Of a stretch of 63,437 nucleotides of DNA, positions 44,093 to 53,712 are shown one piece after another. The stretch is from Verrucomicrobiota bacterium. GTDB taxonomy: Bacteria > Verrucomicrobiota > Verrucomicrobiia > CAIQCK01. The DNA lies in the NCBI GenBank assembly GCA_016222825.1, contig JACRQF010000027.1:1-63437 (forward strand), in the 5' to 3' direction. Made by a program: the position numbers and the translations under genes. Within the stretch, counting starts at the first letter, position 1, and each line of letters starts with the position of its first letter. The notes beneath the pieces were generated by a model. It had not been told where the DNA came from, made no database searches, and saw only the letters and a list, made by a program, of their open reading frames with translations.

Positions 44093-45466
44093 ATGGACTC
44101 GATTGACGCCATTCCCGCGCCAGCGGCCTGTGCCGTCGCAGAGGCGCCAGCGAAAACGGTCGCCAAAGCCGGCCAGAAAACCATCCTCACCCTCTCGACG
44201 CTCGCCTTCACGCTGATGTTCGCGGTGTGGCTGATGTTCGGCGTGCTCGGCATTCCGATCCGCAAGGAGTTCGGGCTGACCGAGGTGCAGTTCGGCTGGC
44301 TCACCGCCATCGCCATCCTCAACGGCTCGATCTGGCGACTGACATTCGGCCTCTGGACGGACCGCTTCGGCGGACGCAAAGTGCTCACCGTGCTCGTGGC
44401 GCTGACAGCGATCCCGTCGTTCCTCGTCGCTTACGCCAGTTCGCTGTCACAGTTGATGATCTACGCGTTCCTGGTCGGCATGGCGGGCAACGCGTTCTCC
44501 ATCGGCATCGCGTGGAACTCGGTGTGGTTCCCGCGCCACCAGCAAGGCTTCGCGCTGGGTGTGTTCGGTGCGGGCAACGTCGGCGCGTCGGTGACGAAGT
44601 TCATCGGGCCAGCACTCATCACGCTGGTGCCGGCGGCGGGCCTGCTCGGCGGACAGATTCCCGGCGGCTGGCGGTTCGTGCCGTTCCTCTACGGCATCCT
44701 CTGCATCGTCATGGCGGCGGCGATCTGGACGCTCTGTCCGGCGCAAGACCATACGCCCGGCGCGGGCCGCTCGCTGCGCGAACTGCTGCGTCCGCTGAAG
44801 CAGATGCGCGTGTGGCGCTTCAGCCTCTACTACGTCGTGGTCTTTGGTGCTTACGTCGCGTTGTCCGTCTGGCTGCCGAAATACTACGTGGATGTCTTCA
44901 AGATGCCGCTTCAGCAAGCCGCGCTGCTGACCGCGCTCTTCATCTTCCCGGCGAGCCTGCTGCGGCCGCTCGGCGGCTGGCTGGCGGACAAATTCGGCGC
45001 GCGCCGGATCATGTATTGGGTATTCGGTTCGATGCTCGTGGCGCTAATCGGCCTCTCTGCGCCCAACGGCCACATCGTGCTCTACGTGCCGGAGAAAATC
45101 GCGGCAGGCGGCCAGATGGAAACGATGCGGTTCGTCATGGGGCCGTGGCTTTTCACATTCCTGGTGTTCATCGTCGGCTGCGGCATGGGCATCGGCAAGG
45201 CGGCGGTCTATAAATACATCCCGGAGTATTTCCCGAAGGACGTGGGCGCGGTGGGCGGTCTTGTCGGCCTGCTCGGCGCGCTTGGCGGCTTTTTCCTGCC
45301 GCCGCTGTTCGCCTACGCGATGCAGGCCACCGGCATTCCGCAGACGACGTTCATCATCCTGTTCCTGGTGACCGCCGTCAGCCTTCTCTGGCTGCACTTC
45401 GTCGTGCAACGCCTCCTGCGCGAGGCGACGCCGCACTTGCAGAACCGGTTTGAGATGGCGAAGTAG
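44093..45466 (+). CDS. narK: nitrate/nitrite MFS transporter (second copy)
   Basis: 457 residues with about twelve helices and the helix-5 signature GAGNVGASVTKFIGP, and GMGIGKAAVYKYIPEYFP in the helix-11 position. It differs clearly from the first copy, so the two probably represent the two NarK subtypes often paired or fused in denitrifiers (nitrate/proton symport and nitrate/nitrite exchange). It begins 24 bp after the first copy (AACAGGAGA upstream). Last gene of the nar operon. Confidence 0.92.
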   Translation: MDSIDAIPAPAACAVAEAPAKTVAKAGQKTILTLSTLAFTLMFAVWLMFGVLGIPIRKEFGLTEVQFGWLTAIAILNGSIWRLTFGLWTDRFGGRKVLTVLVALTAIPSFLVAYASSLSQLMIYAFLVGMAGNAFSIGIAWNSVWFPRHQQGFALGVFGAGNVGASVTKFIGPALITLVPAAGLLGGQIPGGWRFVPFLYGILCIVMAAAIWTLCPAQDHTPGAGRSLRELLRPLKQMRVWRFSLYYVVVFGAYVALSVWLPKYYVDVFKMPLQQAALLTALFIFPASLLRPLGGWLADKFGARRIMYWVFGSMLVALIGLSAPNGHIVLYVPEKIAAGGQMETMRFVMGPWLFTFLVFIVGCGMGIGKAAVYKYIPEYFPKDVGAVGGLVGLLGALGGFFLPPLFAYAMQATGIPQTTFIILFLVTAVSLLWLHFVVQRLLREATPHLQNRFEMAK

Positions 45467-45567
45467 CCATCCGGGTTCCTTGTCGTTTCACCTTCTGAAA
45501 CTGGCAAAGCACCCGCCGTCTTATTCCAACTTGCGTTGACGCCGGTTTCCGCCGCATCTTTCGCTCG

Positions 45568-47475
45568 ATGTCGGAAACCAAACCATCAGGCGATCCGTCG
45601 TCGGCGGCAAAACCGGAGCATGCTCCAGTCTCAACGCTGCGGGCGGCGCTGTGGCTCGCCGCGCTTCTTGTCGGCGCGAAGGCGGTGTTGCTGGACCCAC
45701 CGCGGTCATGGCGCTGGGTGCTGGACCTCGCGGCGGTATCGTTTCAAGATATGCTGTTCGCGCTGGCGTTGGGGACCGTTGCTGAAATCGCAGCGCGCGG
45801 GACCGCGCTGGCGCGTGTCGTTCGCTGCGTGACGCTGGCGGTTTTCACGCTGTGCGCCTTCTACGTCGTGCTGGCGGTGGGCATCTATCAGTATTTCTCC
45901 CGGCCGCTGACCTACGACTTGCTGAGCCTCGTCCGCAACGCCGCGACTATCCAATCATCTGTCAGCGAGCGACTCACAGTGCCCATTGTGACGGCGTTCA
46001 TCGCTGTGCCAGCGGGTTATCTCGTCGTTGTGCTTTGGGCGGGGCGGCAGCGGGGCTTGCCGGTGCGAGCGCTCGCGGGCGCTGGCGTCTGGGTCGCGGC
46101 GGGGGTGTGGGTATACACGCCGAAGCCCGACGATTGGGAAAACGGCCAGTTGGCGCTCTGTCCGCATGTGGAACTCATTCGCTCGACAGTGGTGGGGTTG
46201 GTCGGCTCGCGGCAGGTGACGTTCCCGAAGGATTTCCCACCGGAAGACCTGGCGGAGTTTCGGCCGCTGAAATCGCGCGGCGCGGTGACGGGACACTTTG
46301 AGCCGCCAGCCGGGGTCGAGCGGCCCCGCAACGTCATCGTCGTCGTGCTCGAATCGGTGGGGACAAAATACATGAGCCTCTACGGCAGCCGCTACGAGAC
46401 CACGCCATGCCTCGCGGCGGAGTCCGCACACGCGTTGGTCTTCGACAACTTCTATTCGCACCTCGGCTACACGTTTTGCTCATTCGTCGCGATCAGCTTC
46501 GGGATGCATCCGGGGCTGCCGTGGTGTTACGCACCGGCCGGTGGCGCCCCACTGCCGCCGTCGCTGGCGTCGGTGCTGCGCGAGCGCGGGCGGCGGACGG
46601 TGTATTTGCAGAGCGGCGACATGGACTGGACCGGCGGCAAGACATGGATTGAGGGATTTGGTTTTGATGAGGCACACGATTACCGGGAGTTCGGTTGTCC
46701 GCGATTGTCGGCGGAGAGCGCGGAGGAACGTTACTTGATTGACCGGCTGCTGCGGTGGATTGACGCGAAGCGCAGTCAGCCGTTCATGGCCGTCTGTTGG
46801 ACCGACCAGACACACGATCCCTACACGCCGAGTCCGGGCGCGAAACCGGTGGAGTTCCTGTCGCACTCGCCAGGCGACGCGCGGAGCGCGGACCTCTCGC
46901 GCTACCTGAACGCGTTGCGCGAGACGGACCGACAAATGGGGCGGTTGTTCGCGGCGTTGCGCGAGCGCGGCTTGGCGAACGACACGCTGGTGGTGGTGAC
47001 GGGCGACCACGGTGAGGCGTTCCGCGAACCGCACCGGCACCGCGGACACGGTTTTGCGATCTATGAAGAGGATGTGCATGTGCCGTTGATGCTATGGAAC
47101 CCGCGGCTCTTTCCGTCAGGCCGGCGCGTGGCGACCATCGGCTCGCACATGGACCTGAACCCGACAATCACCGACATCCTCGGCACGAAACCGGCGGGCG
47201 AGTGGCAGGGACGGAGTCTCTTAGACCCGTCACGACCATCGCGTGCGTATTTCGTGGCGAGCGTCGGCGACTATCTGTTCGGCGTCCGCGACGGTCAGTG
47301 GAAATACATTCTCAACACGACGCGCGGACGGGAAATGCTGTTCAATCTCGCCAGCGACGCCGACGAGCAGCGCAACCTGGCGGCGACGGAACCGGAGCGT
47401 TGTCGGCGGCTGCGGCAGCGGATTGCGGCATGGGTGTCGTTCGAAGAGGAGTTCCTACGCGGGCGCGGGAACTGA
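45568..47475 (+). CDS. LtaS-like membrane phosphoglycerol transferase/sulfatase family protein
   Basis: 635 residues: an N-terminal block of four or five transmembrane helices (about residues 25-185) and an extracytoplasmic alkaline-phosphatase-superfamily domain. VIVVVLESVGTKYMSLYGS is the metal-binding start, the nucleophile region is YSHLGYTFCSFVAISFGMHP, VVVTGDHGEAF provides metal ligands and HRHRGHGFAIYEEDVHVPLMLW follows. This architecture fits LtaS/OpgB-type enzymes that transfer phosphoglycerol to envelope polymers. It follows narK by about 100 bp and appears unrelated to nitrate respiration. Confidence 0.82.
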   Translation: MSETKPSGDPSSAAKPEHAPVSTLRAALWLAALLVGAKAVLLDPPRSWRWVLDLAAVSFQDMLFALALGTVAEIAARGTALARVVRCVTLAVFTLCAFYVVLAVGIYQYFSRPLTYDLLSLVRNAATIQSSVSERLTVPIVTAFIAVPAGYLVVVLWAGRQRGLPVRALAGAGVWVAAGVWVYTPKPDDWENGQLALCPHVELIRSTVVGLVGSRQVTFPKDFPPEDLAEFRPLKSRGAVTGHFEPPAGVERPRNVIVVVLESVGTKYMSLYGSRYETTPCLAAESAHALVFDNFYSHLGYTFCSFVAISFGMHPGLPWCYAPAGGAPLPPSLASVLRERGRRTVYLQSGDMDWTGGKTWIEGFGFDEAHDYREFGCPRLSAESAEERYLIDRLLRWIDAKRSQPFMAVCWTDQTHDPYTPSPGAKPVEFLSHSPGDARSADLSRYLNALRETDRQMGRLFAALRERGLANDTLVVVTGDHGEAFREPHRHRGHGFAIYEEDVHVPLMLWNPRLFPSGRRVATIGSHMDLNPTITDILGTKPAGEWQGRSLLDPSRPSRAYFVASVGDYLFGVRDGQWKYILNTTRGREMLFNLASDADEQRNLAATEPERCRRLRQRIAAWVSFEEEFLRGRGN

Positions 47476-47497
47476 AATAGTGTTCCAAATTCCAGCT

Positions 47498-50356
47498 TCA
47501 GCGTCCCGCTGGCACCAACTGCAACGCGTCCACCACAACATAACCGTCGGTGTTCGCGTTGGAGATGACGATCTTTGTCGCGCTGCCAGCGTCGAGGTTG
47601 AAACGGCCGAGCGAGTGGAACAGGCCGCTGATCTTTGGCGCGCGGCGCTGGTTCACAATCACCGTCTTCTCGCCGCGCGAGGTGCGGATGGTCACGGGCG
47701 TGTTGGTCGCGCGGTTGTTCAGCGCGGTGTAGGCGAGGCGCACTTCGTAAGCGTCGGCTTTCGGCAGGTTCGGATAGAAGACGATGGTCTTCGCGCCTTT
47801 GCCGGCGTTGCCGTCAGTCAGGTAGCCGTCGGCGAGGAACGGCGTCGAATGCGTCGAGCGGCCCCATTCGCCGGTGATTTCGGCGTCAGCATCATCGAAG
47901 AGGATGCCGCCGAACTTCTTCGCGGCTTCCTCGAGCGCCATGCCGGCCGAAGCCTTGCGGGCGGATGCGATCGTCTCCTCCGGCACGTCGCTGTCTTCCC
48001 ACGGCAGGCGCGCGCCGACATCGGGCAGCGTTTGGTTCTTCGCAGCGCGGCGGGCGATCTCCACAACACGCTCCGGCTCGTCATAGACGCGAATCTCGCA
48101 GATACCGACAGCGTCGGGGAGAAGCACGCGCAGTTTGGAAGCGGTGACGCGCTCCGAGCCGAGCACGTGGCGGCGCAACGGTTTGCCGCCAACCTTGGCA
48201 AGCTCCTTCCAAGCGCCGTCGGTCCACGCTTCGACCGTGAAGGTGCGCGGCGTGTGCCGTTTCGTGAAGAAGGTGACGTGGACGACGTTGAACTTCTGTG
48301 GCGCCGGCCAAGCCAGCTCGATCCAGTGCGGCGGCGCAACGCGGCGATCGGGCATCCAGGCGTTGCCGTTCTTGCCGACGACGCGGGCAATGCCGTTGAT
48401 GATGTTCGTGGCGGGCATCGCTTCACCTTTCAAGCCGATGCCCTCGCTGGAGGCGGTGACGCGGGCAGCGCGGGCGAGGTCGGCGGGGTCGCGATTCGGC
48501 AGGTCAATGAGGTAAGCGCCGTCCTTGAGCAACTGCTGCTGGAGCTTGTCGAGATAGCTCCGGTAGATGTCGCGCGGAGTTGCGCCGTGTTCGATGCACA
48601 TCCCGGCGGCGGTGCCGGCGGCCTGGCCCATGACGGCGCAGGTCAACATCACGCGTGTCGTGCCCATGCCGATGTGAGTGGCGGAAACGTCACGGCCGGC
48701 CATGAGCAGGTTGACGACATTTGTCGAGTAGAGGCTGCGATACGGGATTGAGTGGAGCCGGCCCATGTGGGGATGGTTCGACGGCTTGCCCTTGTGGAAG
48801 AAGCCCTCGGAATAATGGTCGTCCAGTCCCCACGCGCCGTAAGCCACGCGATCCGGAAAGAGCGTCTGCTCCGCCATGTCGTTCTCGGTGAACACGTAGT
48901 CGCCGATCAGCCGGCGGCTCTCGCGCGTGCCGGTGACGTAGCCGACCCACGCCAACTCGTGGTCGGCAGCCTCGGCTTTCAACAGCGGGCAATCGTTCTT
49001 CACGTGGCTCCAGATGCCGTAGATGAGCTTGAACAGGTCGTCGCGGATTTCCTCCTTGTCGCGATAGGTGTCGCGCGTGCCACCGAGTTCGAGCATCCAC
49101 TGCCAGCCCATCTCGGCATCTAGGCGCGGCGGATGGCGGCGCTCGGGGAAATCGCCGCACGAAGCGAACTTCACCGCCCAAGGCGGTGTGACGGTCGGTT
49201 TCGGCAGCCCGCGTTGCGTGGCGTATTTGAGCGAGTTGCCCATCGTCGTCGCATTGGCCGTCTCCGGTGCGAGCGGTTCATTGTGCATCGCACGCGACTC
49301 GCGGCCGTGGCGATAGACCGCTCCCGCCCCGACGCCCACAACGCCGTCGCCCGTGCAGTCCACGAAGATGCGACCAGTGAAGCGGAATCGCTCGCCCGTG
49401 CGCACGTCCAGCGCGGACACAGCAGCGATGGTGTTCGTCGCGTCGGGCCGCGTCTCGACGCCGGTGACATGAGCGTTCAACTTCAGCGTCAGGTTCGGCT
49501 CGCCTGTGCAGAGCCGCAGCAGCCGGCCGGAGTAATAGCGCGTCTCCACCGTTCGCTGGTTGCCGTCGGTGCGGACCTCTTCGATCAAGCCGGTCTCGCG
49601 CGGGTCGCGCGCGTCCCAACGTCCGCCGGGCCAGACGCCGACGGGCGGCACGAGGATCTCCGTGCTGCCGTTGCCGCCGAGCACCGGGCGGTTCTGGATT
49701 AACGCCGTGCGCGCGCCCATCCGTGCTGACGACACCGCCGCCATGCAACCGGCCAGTCCTCCGCCGACCACCACAACATCGTAATCGCCGGCGCTCTTCA
49801 CCTCGCGGCTCACGCCGCCGTGCCGCTCGCGCAGCGCGGCGATGGCGTCCTTGCCGTCGGGTGGTGTCCAGTCAAGGTCCGTCGCCAGCACGATGACGTC
49901 GCAGCGCCCGTAGTAACCGGTGAGATCATGCAAACGGAGTTCGACCTTGCCGGAAAGCTCCCGAACCCCACCGTCCTCCCAACGCCAGCCGGCCTTGCCG
50001 CTCGCGCCGAACTCGCGCTCCGTCGGCTTGCCGTTCAGCAGGATTTGGAACCGCCCCGGATGATGTTCTGGCGACCAGTCCCGCGTCCGCGCCCAGAGCC
50101 GCCAACGCCCCGCGCGCGGCAGCGCGACATGCGTGACGGCGTCCTTCACCGTTTCGCCCATCCCGTTCGCCATCAGATACGGCGATCCCATCTGATCCAC
50201 AAACTGCGAATCGTTAACCCAGCCGCCGGCTTCCTCAAATCGCTCGGTCTCGAGCCAAACAACATCCGCCGCCGCAAGTCGCAAACCGCCGATGGCAGCC
50301 GCCGCAAATGCCGCAAGCCATCGTCCGCCGAAGCCGATTCTGCCGAAGGGTTTCAT
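47498..50356 (-). CDS. secreted FAD-dependent oxidoreductase with discoidin and golvesin-like domains
   Basis: 952 residues with a signal peptide (WLAAFAAAAIGGLRLAAA). The architecture is an N-terminal beta-rich domain (about 25-170), a FAD_oxidored Rossmann core (YDVVVVGGGLAGCMAAVSSARMG, VLGGNGSTEIL, FVDCTGDGVVGVGAG), an F5/8 type-C (discoidin) module (IELAWPAPQKFNVVHVTFF through ICEIRVYDEP) and a C-terminal golvesin/Xly-like domain (AYEVRLAYTALNNRATNTPV). Such multi-domain enzymes are common in Verrucomicrobiota polysaccharide loci. ATG 50356 is preferred over 50398 because the signal peptide starts there. Confidence 0.82.
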   Translation of the reverse strand: MKPFGRIGFGGRWLAAFAAAAIGGLRLAAADVVWLETERFEEAGGWVNDSQFVDQMGSPYLMANGMGETVKDAVTHVALPRAGRWRLWARTRDWSPEHHPGRFQILLNGKPTEREFGASGKAGWRWEDGGVRELSGKVELRLHDLTGYYGRCDVIVLATDLDWTPPDGKDAIAALRERHGGVSREVKSAGDYDVVVVGGGLAGCMAAVSSARMGARTALIQNRPVLGGNGSTEILVPPVGVWPGGRWDARDPRETGLIEEVRTDGNQRTVETRYYSGRLLRLCTGEPNLTLKLNAHVTGVETRPDATNTIAAVSALDVRTGERFRFTGRIFVDCTGDGVVGVGAGAVYRHGRESRAMHNEPLAPETANATTMGNSLKYATQRGLPKPTVTPPWAVKFASCGDFPERRHPPRLDAEMGWQWMLELGGTRDTYRDKEEIRDDLFKLIYGIWSHVKNDCPLLKAEAADHELAWVGYVTGTRESRRLIGDYVFTENDMAEQTLFPDRVAYGAWGLDDHYSEGFFHKGKPSNHPHMGRLHSIPYRSLYSTNVVNLLMAGRDVSATHIGMGTTRVMLTCAVMGQAAGTAAGMCIEHGATPRDIYRSYLDKLQQQLLKDGAYLIDLPNRDPADLARAARVTASSEGIGLKGEAMPATNIINGIARVVGKNGNAWMPDRRVAPPHWIELAWPAPQKFNVVHVTFFTKRHTPRTFTVEAWTDGAWKELAKVGGKPLRRHVLGSERVTASKLRVLLPDAVGICEIRVYDEPERVVEIARRAAKNQTLPDVGARLPWEDSDVPEETIASARKASAGMALEEAAKKFGGILFDDADAEITGEWGRSTHSTPFLADGYLTDGNAGKGAKTIVFYPNLPKADAYEVRLAYTALNNRATNTPVTIRTSRGEKTVIVNQRRAPKISGLFHSLGRFNLDAGSATKIVISNANTDGYVVVDALQLVPAGR

Positions 50357-50403
50357 GAAGCTTTTCTTTCCGTGTTGTCGGTGGCGCGACTTTAGCACGG
50401 AAG

Positions 50404-50474
50404 CTCGTGATTCGTAACTCGCAACTCGTGGCTTTTACGCTCACGAATCACGGATTACGAGTTACGGATTACGG
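50404..50474. repeat. heptamer-periodic repeat cluster (inverted pair)
   Basis: Four units of CTCGTGA type (50404-50431) face five units of ATTACGG/ATCACGG type (50440-50474), which are their approximate reverse complements. An extended imperfect hairpin results. It fills most of the gap between the unknown 154-residue gene and the FAD oxidoreductase start. Confidence 0.6.
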
Positions 50475-50481
50475 ATCCCTC

Positions 50482-50946
50482 TCACCATCCCATCAGCCTC
50501 GCCACCGCCGTCTTGAGCAGCGTCTCCAACACCGCCGCTTCGCCATGCGCCAGCGGGATGCCGACCTTCTTCACCTGCCGGGTCGCCGCGTCCTGATGGG
50601 ACATGTGGATGAAATACGGCGCGCGGTCCGGTGAATCCTGCGACACCAACTCGAACGTGCTGTTGGATTTCTCCGTTTTGTGAAACAGCTTCGCCTCTGG
50701 CGCGCGTCGCTCCAGCACCGCCAGCGCCGCGCCGAGGTCGGAGAGCCCCCACTTCATCGTGATCTTCTTCTCCCAGTCGAACTGCTTCTCGCCCGACTGG
50801 TTCGCCGCGTCCACAAACACCGCCTCCTTCTCGCGGTTCAACTCAAACCGCACCACGCCGCCGCTGCCGCGCGCGTTGGGTTTGTAGATGGCGTATTCCG
50901 GCAGGCGGTCCTTGCTCCGGGCCTTGTCAGTAGATGGTTCTGTCAT
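50482..50946 (-). CDS. unknown 154-residue protein
   Basis: Not recognised. A soluble, charged protein without signal peptide or membrane segment: beta-rich N-terminal part (YAIYKPNARGSGGVVRFELNREKEAVFVDAANQ), a central FDWEKKITMKWGLSDLGAALAVL segment, a beta segment (NSTFELVSQDSPDRAPYFIHMSHQD) and a C-terminal amphipathic helix (AAVLETLLKTAVARLMGW). The alternation of long beta strands and a closing helix would fit a small nucleic-acid-binding fold such as Whirly-like, but this is a guess. It is divergent from rmuC. Confidence 0.55.
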   Translation of the reverse strand: MTEPSTDKARSKDRLPEYAIYKPNARGSGGVVRFELNREKEAVFVDAANQSGEKQFDWEKKITMKWGLSDLGAALAVLERRAPEAKLFHKTEKSNSTFELVSQDSPDRAPYFIHMSHQDAATRQVKKVGIPLAHGEAAVLETLLKTAVARLMGW

Positions 50947-51069
50947 ATCGCACCTCCGGCGGCATTCTGGTCGTTAGCGGCTGAACCGTCAAGCCCGCCG
51001 CCGTTAACGAAATCGCACTCGACACTGCGGCGCGCTGCGGACAACATGCGGCCAGTCGCGCTAATTGCC

Positions 51070-52458
51070 ATGACAGACGCTTTACCCATCCTTCTGCTTG
51101 TTGCCGGCTTGATCGTTGGCGGTCTGGTCGGGTTCATTATCGCCGCGCGCAAAGGGCGTGAGGCGCAGGCGCGCGCGGATGCCGCCGGGCGCATCGAGGC
51201 CGAGTTGCGTGGACAGATTCAGCAGCGCGACGCGGAATTGACCTCCACGCGCGAGAAGCTCGCTGTCGAGCAACAAACGCGCGTGGCCGCTGAGACAAAG
51301 GAACAAAATGCCGCGGCTCGGCTCGCTGAACAGCAACAGCAGCAGGCGCAGGCGCTCACTGATCTGAAACTTGCCCAGGAGAAGGCGCTGGTGGATTTGC
51401 GTGAAGCTTTTACCGCGCTGTCGGTCAGGGCGTTGAAGGAAACCCAGCCGGAATTCCTGCGGCTCGCCAACGAAACGTTCGCGAAGCTGGCGGAGACAGC
51501 CAAGGGCGATCTCAAGGCGCGGCAGGAGGCCATCTCTGGCATCGTCGCGCCGCTGAAGGAGCAGCTCGACGCCTACCAGAAACGGCTCCAAGCCAGCGAG
51601 CAGAAGCAGACCGAGACGCTTGGCGCGGTCACGCAGCATCTCAAGGCGCTTCAAGACCAAAGCCAATCGCGCGCCGGCGAGACCAACAAGCTCAGGCTCG
51701 TCCTCAGTTCCAGCCAGGCGCGCGGGCGCTGGGGGGAGGAGACGCTGCGGCGTGTCGTCGAGGCGGCCGGGATGAGCGCGCATTGTGATTTCGTCGAACA
51801 AACGGCGGCCGGCGACACGCGCCCTGACATGCTGGTGAAACTGCCCGGCGACCGAGTGATCATCGTGGACTCGAAGGTGCCGGACCTCGATTTCCTCGCC
51901 GCGCTCGGCACCGCCGACGAAACGACGCGCCGTGACAAACTGGCCGCTCACGCCACGAAGCTGAAAGGCACCATCCAGGCGCTGGCCAAGCGCGAATACC
52001 CGAAGCAGTTTCCTGCCGCGCTCGACAAGGTGGTGCTGTTCGTGCCGGCCGAGTCGCTGCTCAGCGCGGCACTGGAGGGCGACCCGAACCTGATTGTGGA
52101 CGCGGCAGCACTCGGCATCCTGCTCGCGACGCCGTCGTCGCTGATCGCGCTGCTCTACGCCGTGGCGATGAGCTGGCAGCAGGACGCGCAGACGAAGAAC
52201 GCACGCGACATCGCCGACGCCGGCATGGAGCTGTTCGAACGCGTCGCGAAGTTCGTAGAACATTTCGCCGCGGTGCACGACGGCTTGGAGAAGACCGCTG
52301 CTGCCTACAACAAGGCAGTGGCGTCGTTCGAGTCGCGGGTGCGACCGAGCGGCGACCGTCTCATCAAGCTTGCCGGAATTTCGCCGGACGCTGCGTTGCC
52401 GGAAGCCAAGCCGGTGGAGACGGCGCTGCGGATGTTGACGGATGCTAAGGAATCGTAG
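51070..52458 (+). CDS. rmuC: RmuC family DNA recombination protein
   Basis: 462 residues from ATG 51070: an N-terminal transmembrane anchor (ILLLVAGLIVGGLVGFIIAA), a long coiled coil (about 30-170) and the RmuC nuclease-like domain with GRWGEETLRRVVEAAGM, RPDMLVKLPGDRVIIVDSKVP and LLATPSSLIALLYAVAMSW. RmuC limits inversion at short repeats in E. coli. The C-terminal HFAAVHDGLEKT and VRPSGDRLIKL is repeated in diverged form 1.3 kb downstream. An alternative ATG exists at 51046. Confidence 0.92.
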   Translation: MTDALPILLLVAGLIVGGLVGFIIAARKGREAQARADAAGRIEAELRGQIQQRDAELTSTREKLAVEQQTRVAAETKEQNAAARLAEQQQQQAQALTDLKLAQEKALVDLREAFTALSVRALKETQPEFLRLANETFAKLAETAKGDLKARQEAISGIVAPLKEQLDAYQKRLQASEQKQTETLGAVTQHLKALQDQSQSRAGETNKLRLVLSSSQARGRWGEETLRRVVEAAGMSAHCDFVEQTAAGDTRPDMLVKLPGDRVIIVDSKVPDLDFLAALGTADETTRRDKLAAHATKLKGTIQALAKREYPKQFPAALDKVVLFVPAESLLSAALEGDPNLIVDAAALGILLATPSSLIALLYAVAMSWQQDAQTKNARDIADAGMELFERVAKFVEHFAAVHDGLEKTAAAYNKAVASFESRVRPSGDRLIKLAGISPDAALPEAKPVETALRMLTDAKES

Positions 52459-52475
52459 CGGCTGGAAGGATCGAA

Positions 52476-53669
52476 ATGGGAAACGATTCGTCCGAGGTGC
52501 CTAACGTATTTCGCGTTTCCAAAGGAAATCGGGTGCTGTGCATGGCGGTATTTGTGCCTTCAGCAGTAGCCGCTGTCGGAATACCTTTCTGGTTGTTGAC
52601 GGATTCCTCCCTTCCGTTCGGCACGTGGGTAATGGCTGCCGCACTGTGCTTATGTTTCGGCGCTTTGATGATCTTTGCCTTGGCGGCTGTTCACCGAAGG
52701 CGTATCGAGGTTTTCCATGACCGGATACGATACGTAGGCACGCTCCACCGATGCAGAGAATTGCGTTTGGAGGACATTGAGGGGTTCCGGATTCGAGACG
52801 CGAACAGCGTTTGTTTTCTCGTGGTGATTCCAAAAGACAAAGCTGCCAAGACGCTTACGCTTGGAACCGCGTTCGAACGAAGAGCGGAATTGTCGCAGTG
52901 GTTTCAAGCCAATGTTCGCAATCTGGATGCCGAAGACTTCCAAGCGGAATTGAAGGAGGTGCTTTCCGACCAGCATTTGGGCGGTTCCGAGGAACAGCGA
53001 ATGGCAACGCTGAAAACGGTTCGGAAATACGTCGGCGCATTAGATGGTGCAGCCATCGCTGCCACCTTTTGGGGATGGCTTTATCCACGGCCTTACGCGT
53101 ATGCCATGGCCGCCCTCGCACTATTGCCCTTGGTAGCAGCAGCGCTGGTTCAATGGTTTCCCCATGCCATTCAATTCGATGGGAAGAACAAAAGTGCGCG
53201 ACCAGTTGTCGCGTATTCGTTTTTTGGTCCAGCCACAGTCCTGGCATTCCGAGCTTTTATGGATTGGCACATCCTTGAATGGACCAATGTCTGGATGCCG
53301 GTTGTTTCCATTGCTGTTGCGATGACCTTCTGGATAGCCTTTTCCGCGGCATATGTCAGAAGGAAGATGGGAATGCTTGTCTCGACCGTAATATTTGGCC
53401 TCGTCTACGGTTACGGCTTGGTCGTGCACTTGAATTGCTACTACGATCTTTCCAAACCGGCGGTATACCAAACGACAGTGCAATCTCGTCACATCGAAAG
53501 CGGCCAATACGTTTGCTACAACCTGAAGGTGAAGCCATGGCTGGAACGCGACGAGGAGAAGGAGGTTGAAGTCAGCCGGCAGGTATATGAACGGCACGAA
53601 GTGGGGAGTAAAGCGACGATCCTAGTCAGTCGGGGATCCCTTTCGATAAAGTGGTTTCGAATCCGTTAG
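52476..53669 (+). CDS. unknown polytopic membrane protein, compositionally distinct
   Basis: Not recognised. 397 residues: two N-terminal helices (about 22-72), a cytoplasmic-type domain with beta strands resembling a PH-like fold (VFHDRIRYVGTLHRCRELRLEDIEGF), then about five helices and a C-terminal beta segment (VCYNLKVKPWLERDEEKEVEV). Base composition is visibly lower in GC and codon use less biased than the flanking genes. It sits between rmuC and a duplicated rmuC tail, consistent with insertion. Confidence 0.65.
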   Translation: MGNDSSEVPNVFRVSKGNRVLCMAVFVPSAVAAVGIPFWLLTDSSLPFGTWVMAAALCLCFGALMIFALAAVHRRRIEVFHDRIRYVGTLHRCRELRLEDIEGFRIRDANSVCFLVVIPKDKAAKTLTLGTAFERRAELSQWFQANVRNLDAEDFQAELKEVLSDQHLGGSEEQRMATLKTVRKYVGALDGAAIAATFWGWLYPRPYAYAMAALALLPLVAAALVQWFPHAIQFDGKNKSARPVVAYSFFGPATVLAFRAFMDWHILEWTNVWMPVVSIAVAMTFWIAFSAAYVRRKMGMLVSTVIFGLVYGYGLVVHLNCYYDLSKPAVYQTTVQSRHIESGQYVCYNLKVKPWLERDEEKEVEVSRQVYERHEVGSKATILVSRGSLSIKWFRIR

Positions 53670-53712
53670 ATGGCCGCCTGCGGACACCGCCGGGCGCAGC
53701 AACTAAGTCTGG

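Noticed and set aside
45485..45501. Terminator after the second narK (GTTTCA-CCTTC-TGAAAC)
   Set aside because: A 6-bp AT-containing stem with no following T-run; too weak to call.
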